Shown here one piece after another: positions 1 to 9,087 of a stretch of DNA of 64,000 nt. How positions within the stretch are numbered: position 1 is the first letter of the stretch; every line of letters begins with the position of its first letter. Source of the DNA: Microthrixaceae bacterium (GTDB lineage: Bacteria > Actinomycetota > Acidimicrobiia > Acidimicrobiales > Poriferisodalaceae); NCBI GenBank assembly GCA_011523825.1, contig WTFX01000029.1, forward strand, positions 1 through 64,000. The letters are read 5' to 3'. Both the position numbers and the translations under genes were made by a program. A model generated the notes under the pieces. It did not search any database. It was not told where the DNA came from and saw only the letters and a program-made list of their open reading frames with translations.

Positions 1-777
<777 letters not shown>

Positions 778-1202
778 GATCAAGCCCGCAATGTCGTACG
801 GCTGAGCCGCAATCCATCACCGGCACGATCGAAGAGCCCGTGCTGCTCTGTGAAGGGAAGACCCCTCTCCGAGCAGCAACTGGCTGGAATTGGTGCACCG
901 TCTCATGTCGGCCCGCTCGAGGCGGGCGTGATGGGACGGCACGAACAAGTTGGCCTCCGATCTGGGTAGACCGAAGACCGGCTGTGTGGTTCGACCGGCG
1001 GCTGGATTCCAGCAGCCGATCGCCCGCACTGGCGTTTTCGTCCTCTGTTCTGTTGTCAAGGAGCGCTGCTGAGGCGAGTCCGCCGGCAGCTGACACTCGA
1101 TCGGCGCCTGCCGCTGCCCTCTGTGAAAGAGTGCTGCGGGCGACACCGCCGGAGGTGTCGGACCCCTCTGGACGGCAAATCCGCCCGTGAGGGGGACGCA
1201 CG
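778..1202 (-). other. rrn leader region, no protein gene
   Basis: This is the long untranslated stretch between the rrn promoter candidate and the 16S 5' end. It contains a strong hairpin at 1141-1160 (7-bp perfect stem CGACACC/GGTGTCG), a second inverted repeat flanking it (CCCCTC/GAGGGG), a conserved leader motif at 1043-1061, and an 8-bp perfect inverted repeat at 841-848/871-878 (TGCTGCTC/GAGCAGCA). Leaders of this kind carry antitermination and RNase processing signals. I see no credible coding sequence here. Confidence 0.7.
1043..1061 (-). promoter_or_regulatory. rrn leader antitermination/processing motif
   Basis: The minus strand reads CTTGACAACAGAACAGAGG. This resembles the CTTGA-AACT-AACAG element commonly found in Gram-positive and actinobacterial rRNA leaders and spacers, where it belongs to the boxA-type antitermination and processing region. 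It lies about 270 nt upstream of the mature 16S end. The TTGACA inside it also looks like a -35 hexamer, but no good -10 follows at 17 nt. Confidence 0.5.
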
Positions 1203-1231
1203 AGAATACAGGCGGCGCCGCACCACCGCAA
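1203..1231 (-). promoter_or_regulatory. candidate rrn promoter
   Basis: On the minus strand a -35-like TTGCGG (1231-1226) is followed after exactly 17 nt by an extended -10, TG-TATTCT (-10 at 1208-1203). Transcription would start near 1196, giving a leader of about 420 nt before 16S. It sits only about 40 bp downstream of the tyrS stop, so rrn may have its own promoter as well as read-through from tyrS. No experimental support. Confidence 0.4.
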
Positions 1232-1269
1232 CCACTCACAGACGCCGATTCGACGCGATCGCGCGGGTC

Positions 1270-2541
1270 TCAGGGAGCAGTCGCGACGTGCCAGCGCTTC
1301 TTGCCCCGCCGCAGCAGCACGTAGCGGCCATACAGCAGATCATGCGACCCGACGAGGCGGTCGGGATCGCTGGTGCGGTCCCCGTTGATGTACACGCTGC
1401 CCTCGGCCAGCGCCCTGCGCGCCTCGCTGCGGCTCTGGGCCAACTCGGCATCGACCAGCACGTCCACGACCGGCGCATCAAGCGCTCGCAGCGGGCGCGA
1501 CGGGACTTCCGCAGCCACGAACGCCAGCGCCGACGCGGATGCTTCGCGCAGCGACGCCGTGCCGCCGAACAGCACCTCGCTGGCACCGGCCGCAGCCGTG
1601 GCCGCGGCATCGCCGTGCACGATGCGGGTGATCTCGGCGGCCAGACGTCGCTGGCCCTCGCGCCGGCCAGGCTCGGCCTCATGGGCCGCAGCGATCTCGT
1701 GCACTTCGTCCAGCTCCAGGAAGGTGAGCTGGCGCAGCAGCCTGGCCACATCGGCATCATCGACACCGATCCATGCCTGGTAGAAGCGGTACGGACTCAT
1801 GGCTTCCGCGCTGAGCCAGAGCGTCTCCCCGCCCGCTGTCTTGCCGTACTTGGTGCCATCGGAGCGCACCAGCAATGGCCAGGTCAGCGCATGCGCGGTG
1901 CGCCCGAGCCGTCGCCGGATCAGATCGATCCCGAGCACGATGTTGCCCCACTGGTCCGAGCCGCCGACCTGCAGCTCGCATTCAACGTTCTCGGCGAGCC
2001 ACAGGTAGTCGTAGGCCTGCAGCAGCATGTAGCTGAACTCGGTATAGGACAGGCCGTCGCCGTCGTCGAGCCGGTTGCGAATCGACTCCTTGCCCACCAT
2101 CTGCTGCACGGTGACGTGCTTGCCGACCTCGCGCAGGAAGTCGAGCACGCCCACGCCGACGGTCCACGCCCGGTTGTCCAGCAGCCTCGCCGCGTAGGGC
2201 CCGTCGTCGAAATCCAGGAACTGGCGCAGCTGCGGCACGATGCCTTCCAGGTTCTGCGCAAGCGCTTCGTCATCGAGCAGGTTGCGCTCGGCTGAGCGTT
2301 CGCTCGGGTCGCCGATCATGCCGGTCGCCCCGCCGGCAAGAGCGATCGGACGATGGCCGCCCAATTGCAGCCGGCGCAGCGTCAGCAGGCCCATGAGGTT
2401 GCCCACGTGAAGGCTGGCCGCCGTGGGGTCGAAACCGCAATAGACCGTGATCGGGCCGCTCTCCAAGCGCTTCGCGAGCGCCTGGCGGTCAGTCGTCTGA
2501 TGGATCAGACCACGCGCCTCAAGATCAGCCAGCACATCCAC
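1270..2541 (-). CDS. tyrS: Tyrosyl-tRNA synthetase
   Basis: Cytoplasmic class I aminoacyl-tRNA synthetase of 423 residues that charges tRNA-Tyr with tyrosine. The HIGH-type signature is HVGN at residues 45-48 after the CGFDPTA segment. The KMSKS-type loop is KYGKT near residue 230, and a C-terminal S4-like RNA-binding domain occupies roughly residues 355-420. Length and layout fit the standard bacterial TyrRS. The start is a GTG at 2541. Its 3' end faces the rrn operon in the same direction, and the ABC exporter genes lie upstream on the same strand. I see no tyrosine T-box leader upstream. Confidence 0.97.
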   Translation of the reverse strand: MDVLADLEARGLIHQTTDRQALAKRLESGPITVYCGFDPTAASLHVGNLMGLLTLRRLQLGGHRPIALAGGATGMIGDPSERSAERNLLDDEALAQNLEGIVPQLRQFLDFDDGPYAARLLDNRAWTVGVGVLDFLREVGKHVTVQQMVGKESIRNRLDDGDGLSYTEFSYMLLQAYDYLWLAENVECELQVGGSDQWGNIVLGIDLIRRRLGRTAHALTWPLLVRSDGTKYGKTAGGETLWLSAEAMSPYRFYQAWIGVDDADVARLLRQLTFLELDEVHEIAAAHEAEPGRREGQRRLAAEITRIVHGDAAATAAAGASEVLFGGTASLREASASALAFVAAEVPSRPLRALDAPVVDVLVDAELAQSRSEARRALAEGSVYINGDRTSDPDRLVGSHDLLYGRYVLLRRGKKRWHVATAP

Positions 2542-2550
2542 TGTGCCAGT

Positions 2551-2614
2551 CTGCCCGCAGCGCCGCCGCGGCGCGACAGCCAGCCTGCCCGCAGCGCCGC
2601 TGCGGCGCGACAGC
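2551..2614. repeat. Tandem hairpin repeat between ABC permease gene and tyrS
   Basis: Two 30-nt copies (2551-2580 and 2585-2614) differ at one base and are separated by CAGC. Each copy contains a near-perfect palindrome (GCGCCGC-N-GCGGCGC). The pair fills almost all of the 81-bp gap between the permease stop and the tyrS start. It could act as a terminator or mRNA-stabilising structure. It is one of six short tandem repeats of this general kind in the window. Confidence 0.75.
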
Positions 2615-2622
2615 GCGTCGGG

Positions 2623-3393
2623 CTAGCCGCGGGGCGTCCAGCGGAAGAAGCGCACGGTGACCAGCACGCCGAATACGCCCCACGCCGCCATCACCAGCCA
2701 GTTGCCGACCGGCATGGGCACTCCGTCAATGAACGGATCAAACGTGTGCCTGAGCGCGTGGGCGAGATGCTTGATCGGGAATATGTCGCCGATGAGGCCC
2801 ATCCAACGAGGGGGGCCCGACGACGTGATGACGAAGACGTCGGAGACGAAATAGAGCGGCAGCACGAACATGTTGGTGATCGCAGGCGCCGCCTGCTCGC
2901 TGGGGCACATACAGGTGACTGCCAAGCCCAGCGCAGAGAATGTTGCCGTGCCGACGGCCAGTGAGACGAACAGGCTGGGCAACGCTCCTGCCTGGATCCC
3001 GACGCCGTAGGCGATCCGCCCGATGCCCATCACCAGCACCGTCATCATCGCCGTCAGCACCAGCGACGACACGACCGAGCCCCCCACGTAGACCCAGGGC
3101 GGCAACGGTGTTGCCCGCATGGCCTTGAGCACACCGCTCTCGCGCTTGACCACTGTGAAGATGGCCTGGTTCATGAAGGTTGCCGAGACCAGCGCCAGCG
3201 CCAGGATCCCGGGCACATACTGCGTGGCGACCCGTGCCCCGGTCGCGCTGATGGTGTAGTTGCCGAAGATCGAGGTGAAGATCACCAGAAAGACGAGCGG
3301 CAGGATCACCGTGAAGAAGGTGGCTGCCGGGCTGCGCCGGAAGCCCAGCAAGTTGAACCTGGTCTCGCTGCGGACCTGCCGCAGTCTGCTCAC
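2623..3393 (-). CDS. ABC-2 type transporter permease
   Basis: A 256-residue inner-membrane protein with a short cytoplasmic N-terminus and about six hydrophobic segments, the first at residues 24-44. The overall pattern matches ABC-2 permeases of the DrrB/NodJ kind. It should form a homodimeric channel driven by the ATPase encoded immediately upstream, exporting a drug, lipid or polysaccharide. The substrate cannot be told from sequence. The start is a GTG at 3393 that overlaps the ATPase stop codon (GTGA), so the two are translationally coupled. Confidence 0.9.
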   Translation of the reverse strand: MSRLRQVRSETRFNLLGFRRSPAATFFTVILPLVFLVIFTSIFGNYTISATGARVATQYVPGILALALVSATFMNQAIFTVVKRESGVLKAMRATPLPPWVYVGGSVVSSLVLTAMMTVLVMGIGRIAYGVGIQAGALPSLFVSLAVGTATFSALGLAVTCMCPSEQAAPAITNMFVLPLYFVSDVFVITSSGPPRWMGLIGDIFPIKHLAHALRHTFDPFIDGVPMPVGNWLVMAAWGVFGVLVTVRFFRWTPRG

Positions 3394-4382
3394 GGCGCAA
3401 CTCCCGTCGAGTCAGCTCCTGCAGACCCCTCCCCCGTCAGGGCCAAGTAGGTGTCCTCGAGTGTCGGCGGCCGGACAGCAAGGGAGTCCAGGCGTGTGCC
3501 GGCGCTGTCCGCCGCCGCGAGCAGCTGCCGCACGACGCCGTCGACGTCCTGCGTGGCGATGACGGGCCCAGCTGGGACGGGCACCGACGTCTCTGACGGA
3601 CTTGCCGATCCCGACGATGCGCCGGTGTCCAGCAGTTCTCGCAGCCCCTCGGGAAGCTCGTCGTGGCCGAGCTGTGCGGCGTCCCAGCTGATGCGCGTGG
3701 GCATTGCGACATGTCTGGCGAGCTCCGCAGCGGTGCCGTCGGCGACGATCTGGCCGCGCGAGATGACCACGATGCGATCAGCGAGGTGATCGGCCTCGTC
3801 CATGTAGTGAGTGGTCAGCATGACCGTCACTCCCAGCGAGCGCAGACCGCCGATCGTCTCCCAGGCTTCGCGGCGAGCGGCCGGGTCGAAGCCGGTCGTC
3901 GGCTCGTCCAGGAAGACCAGCTCGGGGTCGCCGACGAGGGCCAGCGCCACCGCTAGACGCTGCTGCTGACCGCCGGAGAGGCGCCGAGTCCGTGTGCCGG
4001 CAGCGTCGCCGAGCCCCACGAGCTCGAGCACTTCGGCCACCGGGCGGGGCGACCGGTAGTAGGCCGACCACATGGTCACGATCTCTGCGGCAGTGAAGTC
4101 GCCCTCGTGCCTGGCGCCCTGCAGGACAACGCCGATGCGCTCCTTCCAGGCCGCCGTGGCGGCGGCGGGATCGACGCCCAGCACCCGCACGTCTCCCGAT
4201 GTCCGGGTGCGGAGGCCCTCGAGGATCTCGACGGTGGTGGTCTTGCCCGCCCCATTGGGGCCCAGGAAGGCCACCACTTCGCCGCTGGCGACCGACAGGT
4301 CGACGCCAGTGACCGCCTCGACTTCCCCGTATCGCTTGTGGAGCTGGGTGACCTCGATGGCGAGATCTGCGCCGGCGATCAT
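3390..4382 (-). CDS. ABC transporter ATP-binding protein
   Basis: A 330-residue ATPase of the DrrA/CcmA type. Walker A is GPNGAGKTTT at residues 41-50, the ABC signature is LSGGQQQRL, and Walker B with its glutamate is LVFLDEPTTG, followed by the H-loop in TTHYMDEAD. The C-terminal region after about residue 220 contains a low-complexity insert rich in S, G, P and A. The start at 4382 is chosen because its ATG overlaps the upstream gene's TGA (ATGA); a longer upstream reading has no family similarity. It powers the adjacent permease. Confidence 0.92.
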   Translation of the reverse strand: MIAGADLAIEVTQLHKRYGEVEAVTGVDLSVASGEVVAFLGPNGAGKTTTVEILEGLRTRTSGDVRVLGVDPAAATAAWKERIGVVLQGARHEGDFTAAEIVTMWSAYYRSPRPVAEVLELVGLGDAAGTRTRRLSGGQQQRLAVALALVGDPELVFLDEPTTGFDPAARREAWETIGGLRSLGVTVMLTTHYMDEADHLADRIVVISRGQIVADGTAAELARHVAMPTRISWDAAQLGHDELPEGLRELLDTGASSGSASPSETSVPVPAGPVIATQDVDGVVRQLLAAADSAGTRLDSLAVRPPTLEDTYLALTGEGSAGADSTGVAP

Positions 4383-4603
4383 TCGGCGTAGCGCTCTGGA
4401 TGGACGACCTGGGGCCGGACCGCGGCTGCGTACAGCAGGACGCCCAAGGGGCCGCTGTAGATGATCAGCAGAACCCAATGCCAACGACGCCTGCCGGCCG
4501 CCCCGAAACGATCTCGGCCGAGTCGCAGCACATCGACAATTCCGCCGGCCATGATCAGCGCCGCCAACGCGACTGCCACGATCAGCACAGCGCCGAAATC
4601 CAC
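4379..4603 (-). CDS. Small membrane protein, PLDc_N-like
   Basis: A 74-residue protein with two hydrophobic segments (about residues 4-24 and 43-62) separated by a basic stretch. The arrangement, including the WHW and IIYSGPLG-like elements, resembles the phospholipase D nuclease N-terminal domain family of small actinobacterial membrane proteins. Function unknown. Its TGA overlaps the ABC ATPase start (ATGA), so it is probably co-expressed with the exporter. The start is a GTG at 4603. Confidence 0.65.
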   Translation of the reverse strand: MDFGAVLIVAVALAALIMAGGIVDVLRLGRDRFGAAGRRRWHWVLLIIYSGPLGVLLYAAAVRPQVVHPERYAE

Positions 4604-4670
4604 CCGGTCACGCTACCGGTGCTGTCGTGTGCGAATGGGCGACGAGGTCGGGTGCCCGGGCGCTGAGCCT

Positions 4671-4919
4671 CTATCCGCCCAGCGATGTCACTGCGTCGGA
4701 GATGTAGAGCCCAGCGCCGGCGGCTCCTGCGATGACGAAGCCGATTCCCGCAGTCCAGAACGTGCCGTTGAACAGCAGCCGACCGCCGGCGGCCAAGACC
4801 ACGGTGACAGCGACTGCCGGCAGCACCGAGCCCGGCAGAAAGGTGACAGCGATCCATCCCAGCACCAAGCCGCAGAGCAGCAGGACGATGTTCTCGACCA
4901 GCAGCAGTACGTGGCGCAC
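4671..4919 (-). CDS. Small hypothetical membrane protein
   Basis: An 82-residue, strongly hydrophobic protein with about three predicted transmembrane stretches and glycine/alanine-rich turns. I do not recognise a family. It lies between the NUDIX gene and the PLDc_N-like gene on the same strand, with short gaps on both sides, which supports a real gene in the same transcript. The start is a GTG at 4919. An alternative frame over the same bases is less hydrophobic and is rejected. Confidence 0.5.
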   Translation of the reverse strand: MRHVLLLVENIVLLLCGLVLGWIAVTFLPGSVLPAVAVTVVLAAGGRLLFNGTFWTAGIGFVIAGAAGAGLYISDAVTSLGG

Positions 4920-4963
4920 GGACTCACCGTACGCGCCAGCAGCAACCCGACTGCTCTACCGGT

Positions 4964-5605
4964 TCAGTTCACGATGCGGGCGAGGCCGAAGCCGTATCGA
5001 GCCAGCCGGCGCGTGCTGGCGTCGAGTCCCAGCTCGGGCTCGGTGAGCTCGTCGTGCCCGATCCACCTCAGCTCTTCGGACTCGTGGTTGCCGCGCATCA
5101 CGGCACGGCGCGGCGCACGAACAAGGAATCGCACGTCGAAGTGAAGATGGTCGGGCTCAGTGCGCCTGCGGTTGACGAACAAGTGCACGTCGATGTCCAC
5201 GGGCTCGGTCCAGATCTCCAGGCCGTCGATGCCGGTCTCCTCGGTGGCTTCGCGCAGGGCAACACCCGAGAGCGAACCCTCGCCGTCAGCATGACCGCCC
5301 GGCTGCAGCCAGCGCCCGATCTTGCGATGCAGCAGCACCAACCCCTGTGTTGCGTCGTGGTTCACCACCCACGCCGATGCCGTCAGGTGTCCGGGGGCGC
5401 ACGAGCGATGCAGCGCATCAGGATGACGGGCAGCAAAGCCGATCAACCGCCGCCGGTGCACGGCCTGAATCCGGTCGCGCGGGACAAACGCATTGACCAG
5501 TGCGGTTGCGGCCGCGAGGTCACCTGGCAGTGCATCTATGGCCGCCGCCCCCACGAAACTGGGTCCGCTGCGCGCCGGCGAAGCCGACGCCGGTCCGTGA
5601 CTCAT
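4964..5605 (-). CDS. NUDIX hydrolase
   Basis: A 213-residue NUDIX-fold protein expected to hydrolyse a nucleoside diphosphate linked to another group; substrate unknown. The NUDIX box is visible around the GGHADGEG and REATEETGI elements. The first acidic position of the canonical GX5EX7REUXEEXGU pattern is occupied by Gly, with a Glu one residue earlier. The start at 5605 is chosen because the ATG overlaps the TGA of the upstream glycosylase gene (ATGA). It sits at the tail of the arginine operon, so co-transcription is likely though function need not be linked. Confidence 0.85.
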   Translation of the reverse strand: MSHGPASASPARSGPSFVGAAAIDALPGDLAAATALVNAFVPRDRIQAVHRRRLIGFAARHPDALHRSCAPGHLTASAWVVNHDATQGLVLLHRKIGRWLQPGGHADGEGSLSGVALREATEETGIDGLEIWTEPVDIDVHLFVNRRRTEPDHLHFDVRFLVRAPRRAVMRGNHESEELRWIGHDELTEPELGLDASTRRLARYGFGLARIVN

Positions 5606-6210
5606 CGCGTGCTCACGTGCGGGCTGCTGGCGTCGTAGAAGCGCCATGGGAGCTCGGTGCCGCGGCTGATGCCGATACGCGCAGCCTGTGTCACATCGGC
5701 CGGCATCCGGCCGTCGTCGCAGATGCTGATCCCTTCAGCCGACGTCAAGTCGCAGCCGTCGTGGACACCCTCGATGCCCAGGGCCTGGGTCAGCTTGGCC
5801 GGGCCCGAGCAGAGATCACGGCAGCTCGTCTGACGCCGTGACCGGTTTCGGAGAGCAGCCATGAGCGGTATGCCATGGATCGGCTCGAGCGCACGCACGA
5901 GCACCGCGTCGCCGACACCTGCCGGTGCGCAGACAGCGTTCGCACACCAATGCATGCCATAGATCAGGTACACGTAGAGGTGCCCCGGCGGCCCGAACAT
6001 GGAGGAGTTGCGAGCCGTCGGACCACTGCGGGAATGCGCGGCGGGATCACTGTCGCCGCGGTAGGCCTCGACCTCCACGATGCGGCCCGCGCGCAACGTC
6101 TCGGCTGTGCCATCGGGATCGTGCACCAGCAGTTTGCCCAGCAGATCGGGCGCGACGTCAGTGGCTGGACGCTCGTAGAACGTGCGAGGCAGCGGGTTGC
6201 CCGCGGGCAC
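5602..6210 (-). CDS. 3-methyladenine DNA glycosylase (AAG/MPG family)
   Basis: A 202-residue base-excision repair enzyme that removes alkylated purines from DNA. Family hallmarks are FYERP near the N-terminus, the RIVEVEAYRG segment carrying the catalytic Glu, MFGPPGHLYVYLIYGMHW, and the downstream CSGPAKLTQALGI. The chosen start is GTG at 6210, two bases after the argH stop. Longer upstream readings overlap argH and have no similarity. The gene is the seventh of a tightly packed minus-strand run that begins with argC. Confidence 0.93.
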   Translation of the reverse strand: MPAGNPLPRTFYERPATDVAPDLLGKLLVHDPDGTAETLRAGRIVEVEAYRGDSDPAAHSRSGPTARNSSMFGPPGHLYVYLIYGMHWCANAVCAPAGVGDAVLVRALEPIHGIPLMAALRNRSRRQTSCRDLCSGPAKLTQALGIEGVHDGCDLTSAEGISICDDGRMPADVTQAARIGISRGTELPWRFYDASSPHVSTR

Positions 6211-6212
6211 AC

Positions 6213-7706
6213 TCAGCGCCCGTTGCCAGCCGCGGCGAGTGCAGCGTCGAGACGTTCGAGTTGAGCTTCCACGGCATCGGGACCGCCTGCGCCCGGAGTC
6301 GAGCGACTGTGGTAGGCCGCGCCGGGCGCGAGCAGTCGGGCAGCCTCCGGGCCGAGATCCGGGTGTGCGGACACCAGTTCCGTCAAGCGGCGGGAACGCA
6401 TGGAGACCTCCTCGTCGTCCAGCGCTTGACGAACGAGGCCCGCGATGACTCCATGGGCGTCGCGGAAGGGCATGCCCCGGGCCACCAGCCACTCGGCCAG
6501 GTCAGTGGCAGCCGTGAAGGGGTCATCGGCAGCTGCCGCCATGGCCGCTGCGTCGAATTCGACGGTCTGCATCACGCCATCGAGCGCCAAGACCACCAAT
6601 CGCACGGTGTCGACTGCGTCGAACAGCGGCTCCTTGTCTTCTTGAAGGTCCTTGTTGTAGGCGAGCGGAAGCCCCTTGAGCGTCGCCAGCAGGCCTGTCA
6701 GGTGACCGATCAGCCGCCCGGCCTTGCCGCGTGCCAGCTCCGCGACATCGGGGTTCTTCTTCTGCGGCATCATCGACGAGCCGGTTGCGAAGGCATCGTC
6801 GAGCACGACAAACCCGAACTCGGCGCTTGACCAAAGAACCAGTTCCTCGCCCATGCGAGACAGGTGGATCCCCGACATCGCCAATGCGAACAGGGTGTCG
6901 GCGACGAAATCGCGGTCGCTGACAGCGTCAAGCGAGTTCTCGAAGACTGCTGCGAACCCCAGACCGGCAGCAGTCGCGGAGGGATCCAGCGGCAGCGTCG
7001 AGCCAGCAAGTGCACCGGCCCCGAGCGGCGAGACATCCGTGCGGTGCCTGGCGTCGCCGAGGCGCTCGACATCTCGTAGCAGCGCCCATGCATGCGCTGC
7101 CAGGTGATGGGCGAGCCCCACCGGCTGCGCCTGCTGCAGGTGCGTGTAGCCAGGCAGTCGCAGGTCCGCCCCATGTGCCTCTCGTGCCCTGGCGGCGAGC
7201 GTGCGAACCAGACCCAACAGCAGCCCGGTCAGCTCGTCGATCGCGCCGCGAGTCCACAGGCGCAGGTCAGTCGCGACCTGGTCGTTGCGGCTGCGACCGG
7301 TGTGCATCTTGGCAGCGGCCTCGCACAGCTCGGTTGCGCGGCGCTCGACTGCGGTGTGAATGTCCTCGTCGGTCGGAGCCCAGACCATACGGCCCTCGGC
7401 AATCTCGGATTCCACCTCGTCGAGGGCCGCCACGATGTCATCACGCTCACCGTCAGTCAGCAGACCGACGGCGGCCAGCATCGACACGTGAGCCCGCGAC
7501 GCAGCAATGTCCTCGACGAACATGCGCCGATCGAACGGGAGGGAATCGTTGAGCGCCGCGAGAGCATCCGACGGCGCGCCGGCAAACCGGCCGTGCCACA
7601 GGGTGGTGGGGCCGGCTCCGGACGGGCCGATCGATCGCGAGGGCGTGTCGCCAGAAGCGGTGCCAGCAGGAGGAGTGCCGTCAGCAGATGTGTCGTCAGC
7701 AAACAC
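6213..7706 (-). CDS. argH: Argininosuccinate lyase
   Basis: A 497-residue cytoplasmic enzyme of the fumarase/aspartase superfamily that splits argininosuccinate into arginine and fumarate, the last step of arginine synthesis. The signature GSSMMPQKKNPD is near residue 305, and TGRSRNDQ and GYTHLQQAQP carry substrate-binding residues. The first 34 residues form a low-complexity extension before the conserved LWHGRF start. The argininosuccinate synthase gene (argG), which normally precedes argH, is not in this cluster. Confidence 0.97.
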   Translation of the reverse strand: MFADDTSADGTPPAGTASGDTPSRSIGPSGAGPTTLWHGRFAGAPSDALAALNDSLPFDRRMFVEDIAASRAHVSMLAAVGLLTDGERDDIVAALDEVESEIAEGRMVWAPTDEDIHTAVERRATELCEAAAKMHTGRSRNDQVATDLRLWTRGAIDELTGLLLGLVRTLAARAREAHGADLRLPGYTHLQQAQPVGLAHHLAAHAWALLRDVERLGDARHRTDVSPLGAGALAGSTLPLDPSATAAGLGFAAVFENSLDAVSDRDFVADTLFALAMSGIHLSRMGEELVLWSSAEFGFVVLDDAFATGSSMMPQKKNPDVAELARGKAGRLIGHLTGLLATLKGLPLAYNKDLQEDKEPLFDAVDTVRLVVLALDGVMQTVEFDAAAMAAAADDPFTAATDLAEWLVARGMPFRDAHGVIAGLVRQALDDEEVSMRSRRLTELVSAHPDLGPEAARLLAPGAAYHSRSTPGAGGPDAVEAQLERLDAALAAAGNGR

Positions 7707-7718
7707 GGGACTGCACGC

Positions 7719-8180
7719 TCACAGGTCGGCCAGATCCCGGCAGTGCTCGGCAACTGCAGGACCGCCGAGTTCTTCGGTGGCCACGATGAACAGCGTGTCG
7801 TCTCCCGCCACGGTGCCGACCACACCGTCCACCGCACTGCGGTCGATCGCCGAGGCAACGACGTGCGCCGATCCCGGCGGCGTGCGCAGCACCACGATGT
7901 TCTGCGAGGAGCGCACGTCGAGCACCCAGTCTGAGAACACTCGCCGCAGGGTGTTGGGCGGCAGCGAGTCGGGCGCGTCGGCTTCGGGCACCGCGTACAC
8001 GGTGCGCCCGGCAGTGCGCATCTTGGCGACGCCCAGCTCGTCGAGATCCCGGCAGACGGTCGCTTGGGTGACCTCCACTGAGCGCTCCGCCAGCAAGCCG
8101 ACCAGCTGCGCCTGGCTGCTGATCTCGTGACTCGCCAGCAGCTCGCGGATGAGATGCTGCCGCTGCGCCTTCGTACTCAT
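7719..8180 (-). CDS. argR: Arginine repressor
   Basis: A 153-residue transcription regulator with an N-terminal winged helix (about residues 1-70, including the VTQATVCRDLDELG recognition region). Its C-terminal hexamerisation/arginine-binding domain carries GTVAGDDT. It senses arginine and represses arg genes. The start at 8180 is supported by an ATGA overlap with argF. A candidate target (ARG box) is found upstream of argC at 12559-12576, suggesting autoregulation of the whole operon. Confidence 0.96.
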   Translation of the reverse strand: MSTKAQRQHLIRELLASHEISSQAQLVGLLAERSVEVTQATVCRDLDELGVAKMRTAGRTVYAVPEADAPDSLPPNTLRRVFSDWVLDVRSSQNIVVLRTPPGSAHVVASAIDRSAVDGVVGTVAGDDTLFIVATEELGGPAVAEHCRDLADL

Positions 8181-9079
8181 GACACTGTTCCTGCTGCCAG
8201 GAAGGCCAGCAGGCCCCGTGCGGCGTGCATCCGGTTCTCGGCCTGCTGCCACACCCTGCTCGCCGGACCGTCTATGACTTCAGCAGTCACTTCCTCGCCC
8301 CGGTGTGCTGGCAGGCAGTGCAGAAAGATGGCCCTGTCGGCAGCAAGGGACATCAGATCTGCGGTGACCTGGTAGGGACCGAACGAAGTGAGACGCTCAG
8401 CCTGCTCGTCCTCTTGACCCATAGAGGTCCACACGTCGGTGCAGACCACATCGGCACCCTTGACAGCTTCGGCCGGGTCGTCGGTGACCGTGCACGTGCC
8501 GCCGAACGCATCGAGTCGCTCAAGCGTCTCGGTGGCGGGTGCATAGCTCGGCGGCACCGCCAGCGAGCTCTCGATTCCCAGCATGGCGCAACCGATCGCG
8601 AGCGAGCGCCACACATTGTTGGCGTCGCCGACGAACGCCACGCGCCCGGCGCGTTCGAGCCCGATGCATTGCGAGATGGTCAGCAGGTCGGCCAGCGCCT
8701 GGCAGGGATGGGCGTCATCAGACAGCAAGTTGACGACCGGCGCTGCCTCGCACGCTGCCATCCGCTCGAGATGGCCGTGCCGAAAGACGCGCGCCGCGAC
8801 GATTGCGTGATAGCAGGCCAGCGTGCGCACGATGTCCTCGGCGGACTCGCGGACATCCATCCCGACTTCTTCCGGTCGGATATAGACGGGATGACCGCCA
8901 AGCTGCTTGACGGCCATCTCCATCGAGTTGCGCGTACGATTCGAGGCCTTCTCGAATACCAAGGCCACGCCATTGCCGTCCAAGACTGCGGGCGCATCGG
9001 CTGCAGGACGCACCGATGCGTCCAGCACCCAGCGCAACTCGACTGGGGACAGGTCGTCGACTTCAAGGAAGTGCCGCAT
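8177..9079 (-). CDS. argF: Ornithine carbamoyltransferase
   Basis: A 300-residue enzyme that joins carbamoyl phosphate and ornithine to make citrulline. The ornithine-loop motif HCLPAHRGEEV and the HPCQALADL motif are present. The carbamoyl-phosphate loop, usually STRTR, reads SNRTR, an unusual Thr-to-Asn change. Start choice: ATG at 9079, 11 nt after AAGGGG. A GTG at 9091 overlaps the argD stop (GTGA) and would add four residues, so it is a plausible alternative. The stop overlaps the argR start. Confidence 0.95.
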   Translation of the reverse strand: MRHFLEVDDLSPVELRWVLDASVRPAADAPAVLDGNGVALVFEKASNRTRNSMEMAVKQLGGHPVYIRPEEVGMDVRESAEDIVRTLACYHAIVAARVFRHGHLERMAACEAAPVVNLLSDDAHPCQALADLLTISQCIGLERAGRVAFVGDANNVWRSLAIGCAMLGIESSLAVPPSYAPATETLERLDAFGGTCTVTDDPAEAVKGADVVCTDVWTSMGQEDEQAERLTSFGPYQVTADLMSLAADRAIFLHCLPAHRGEEVTAEVIDGPASRVWQQAENRMHAARGLLAFLAAGTVS

Positions 9080-9087
9080 CAGATCAG

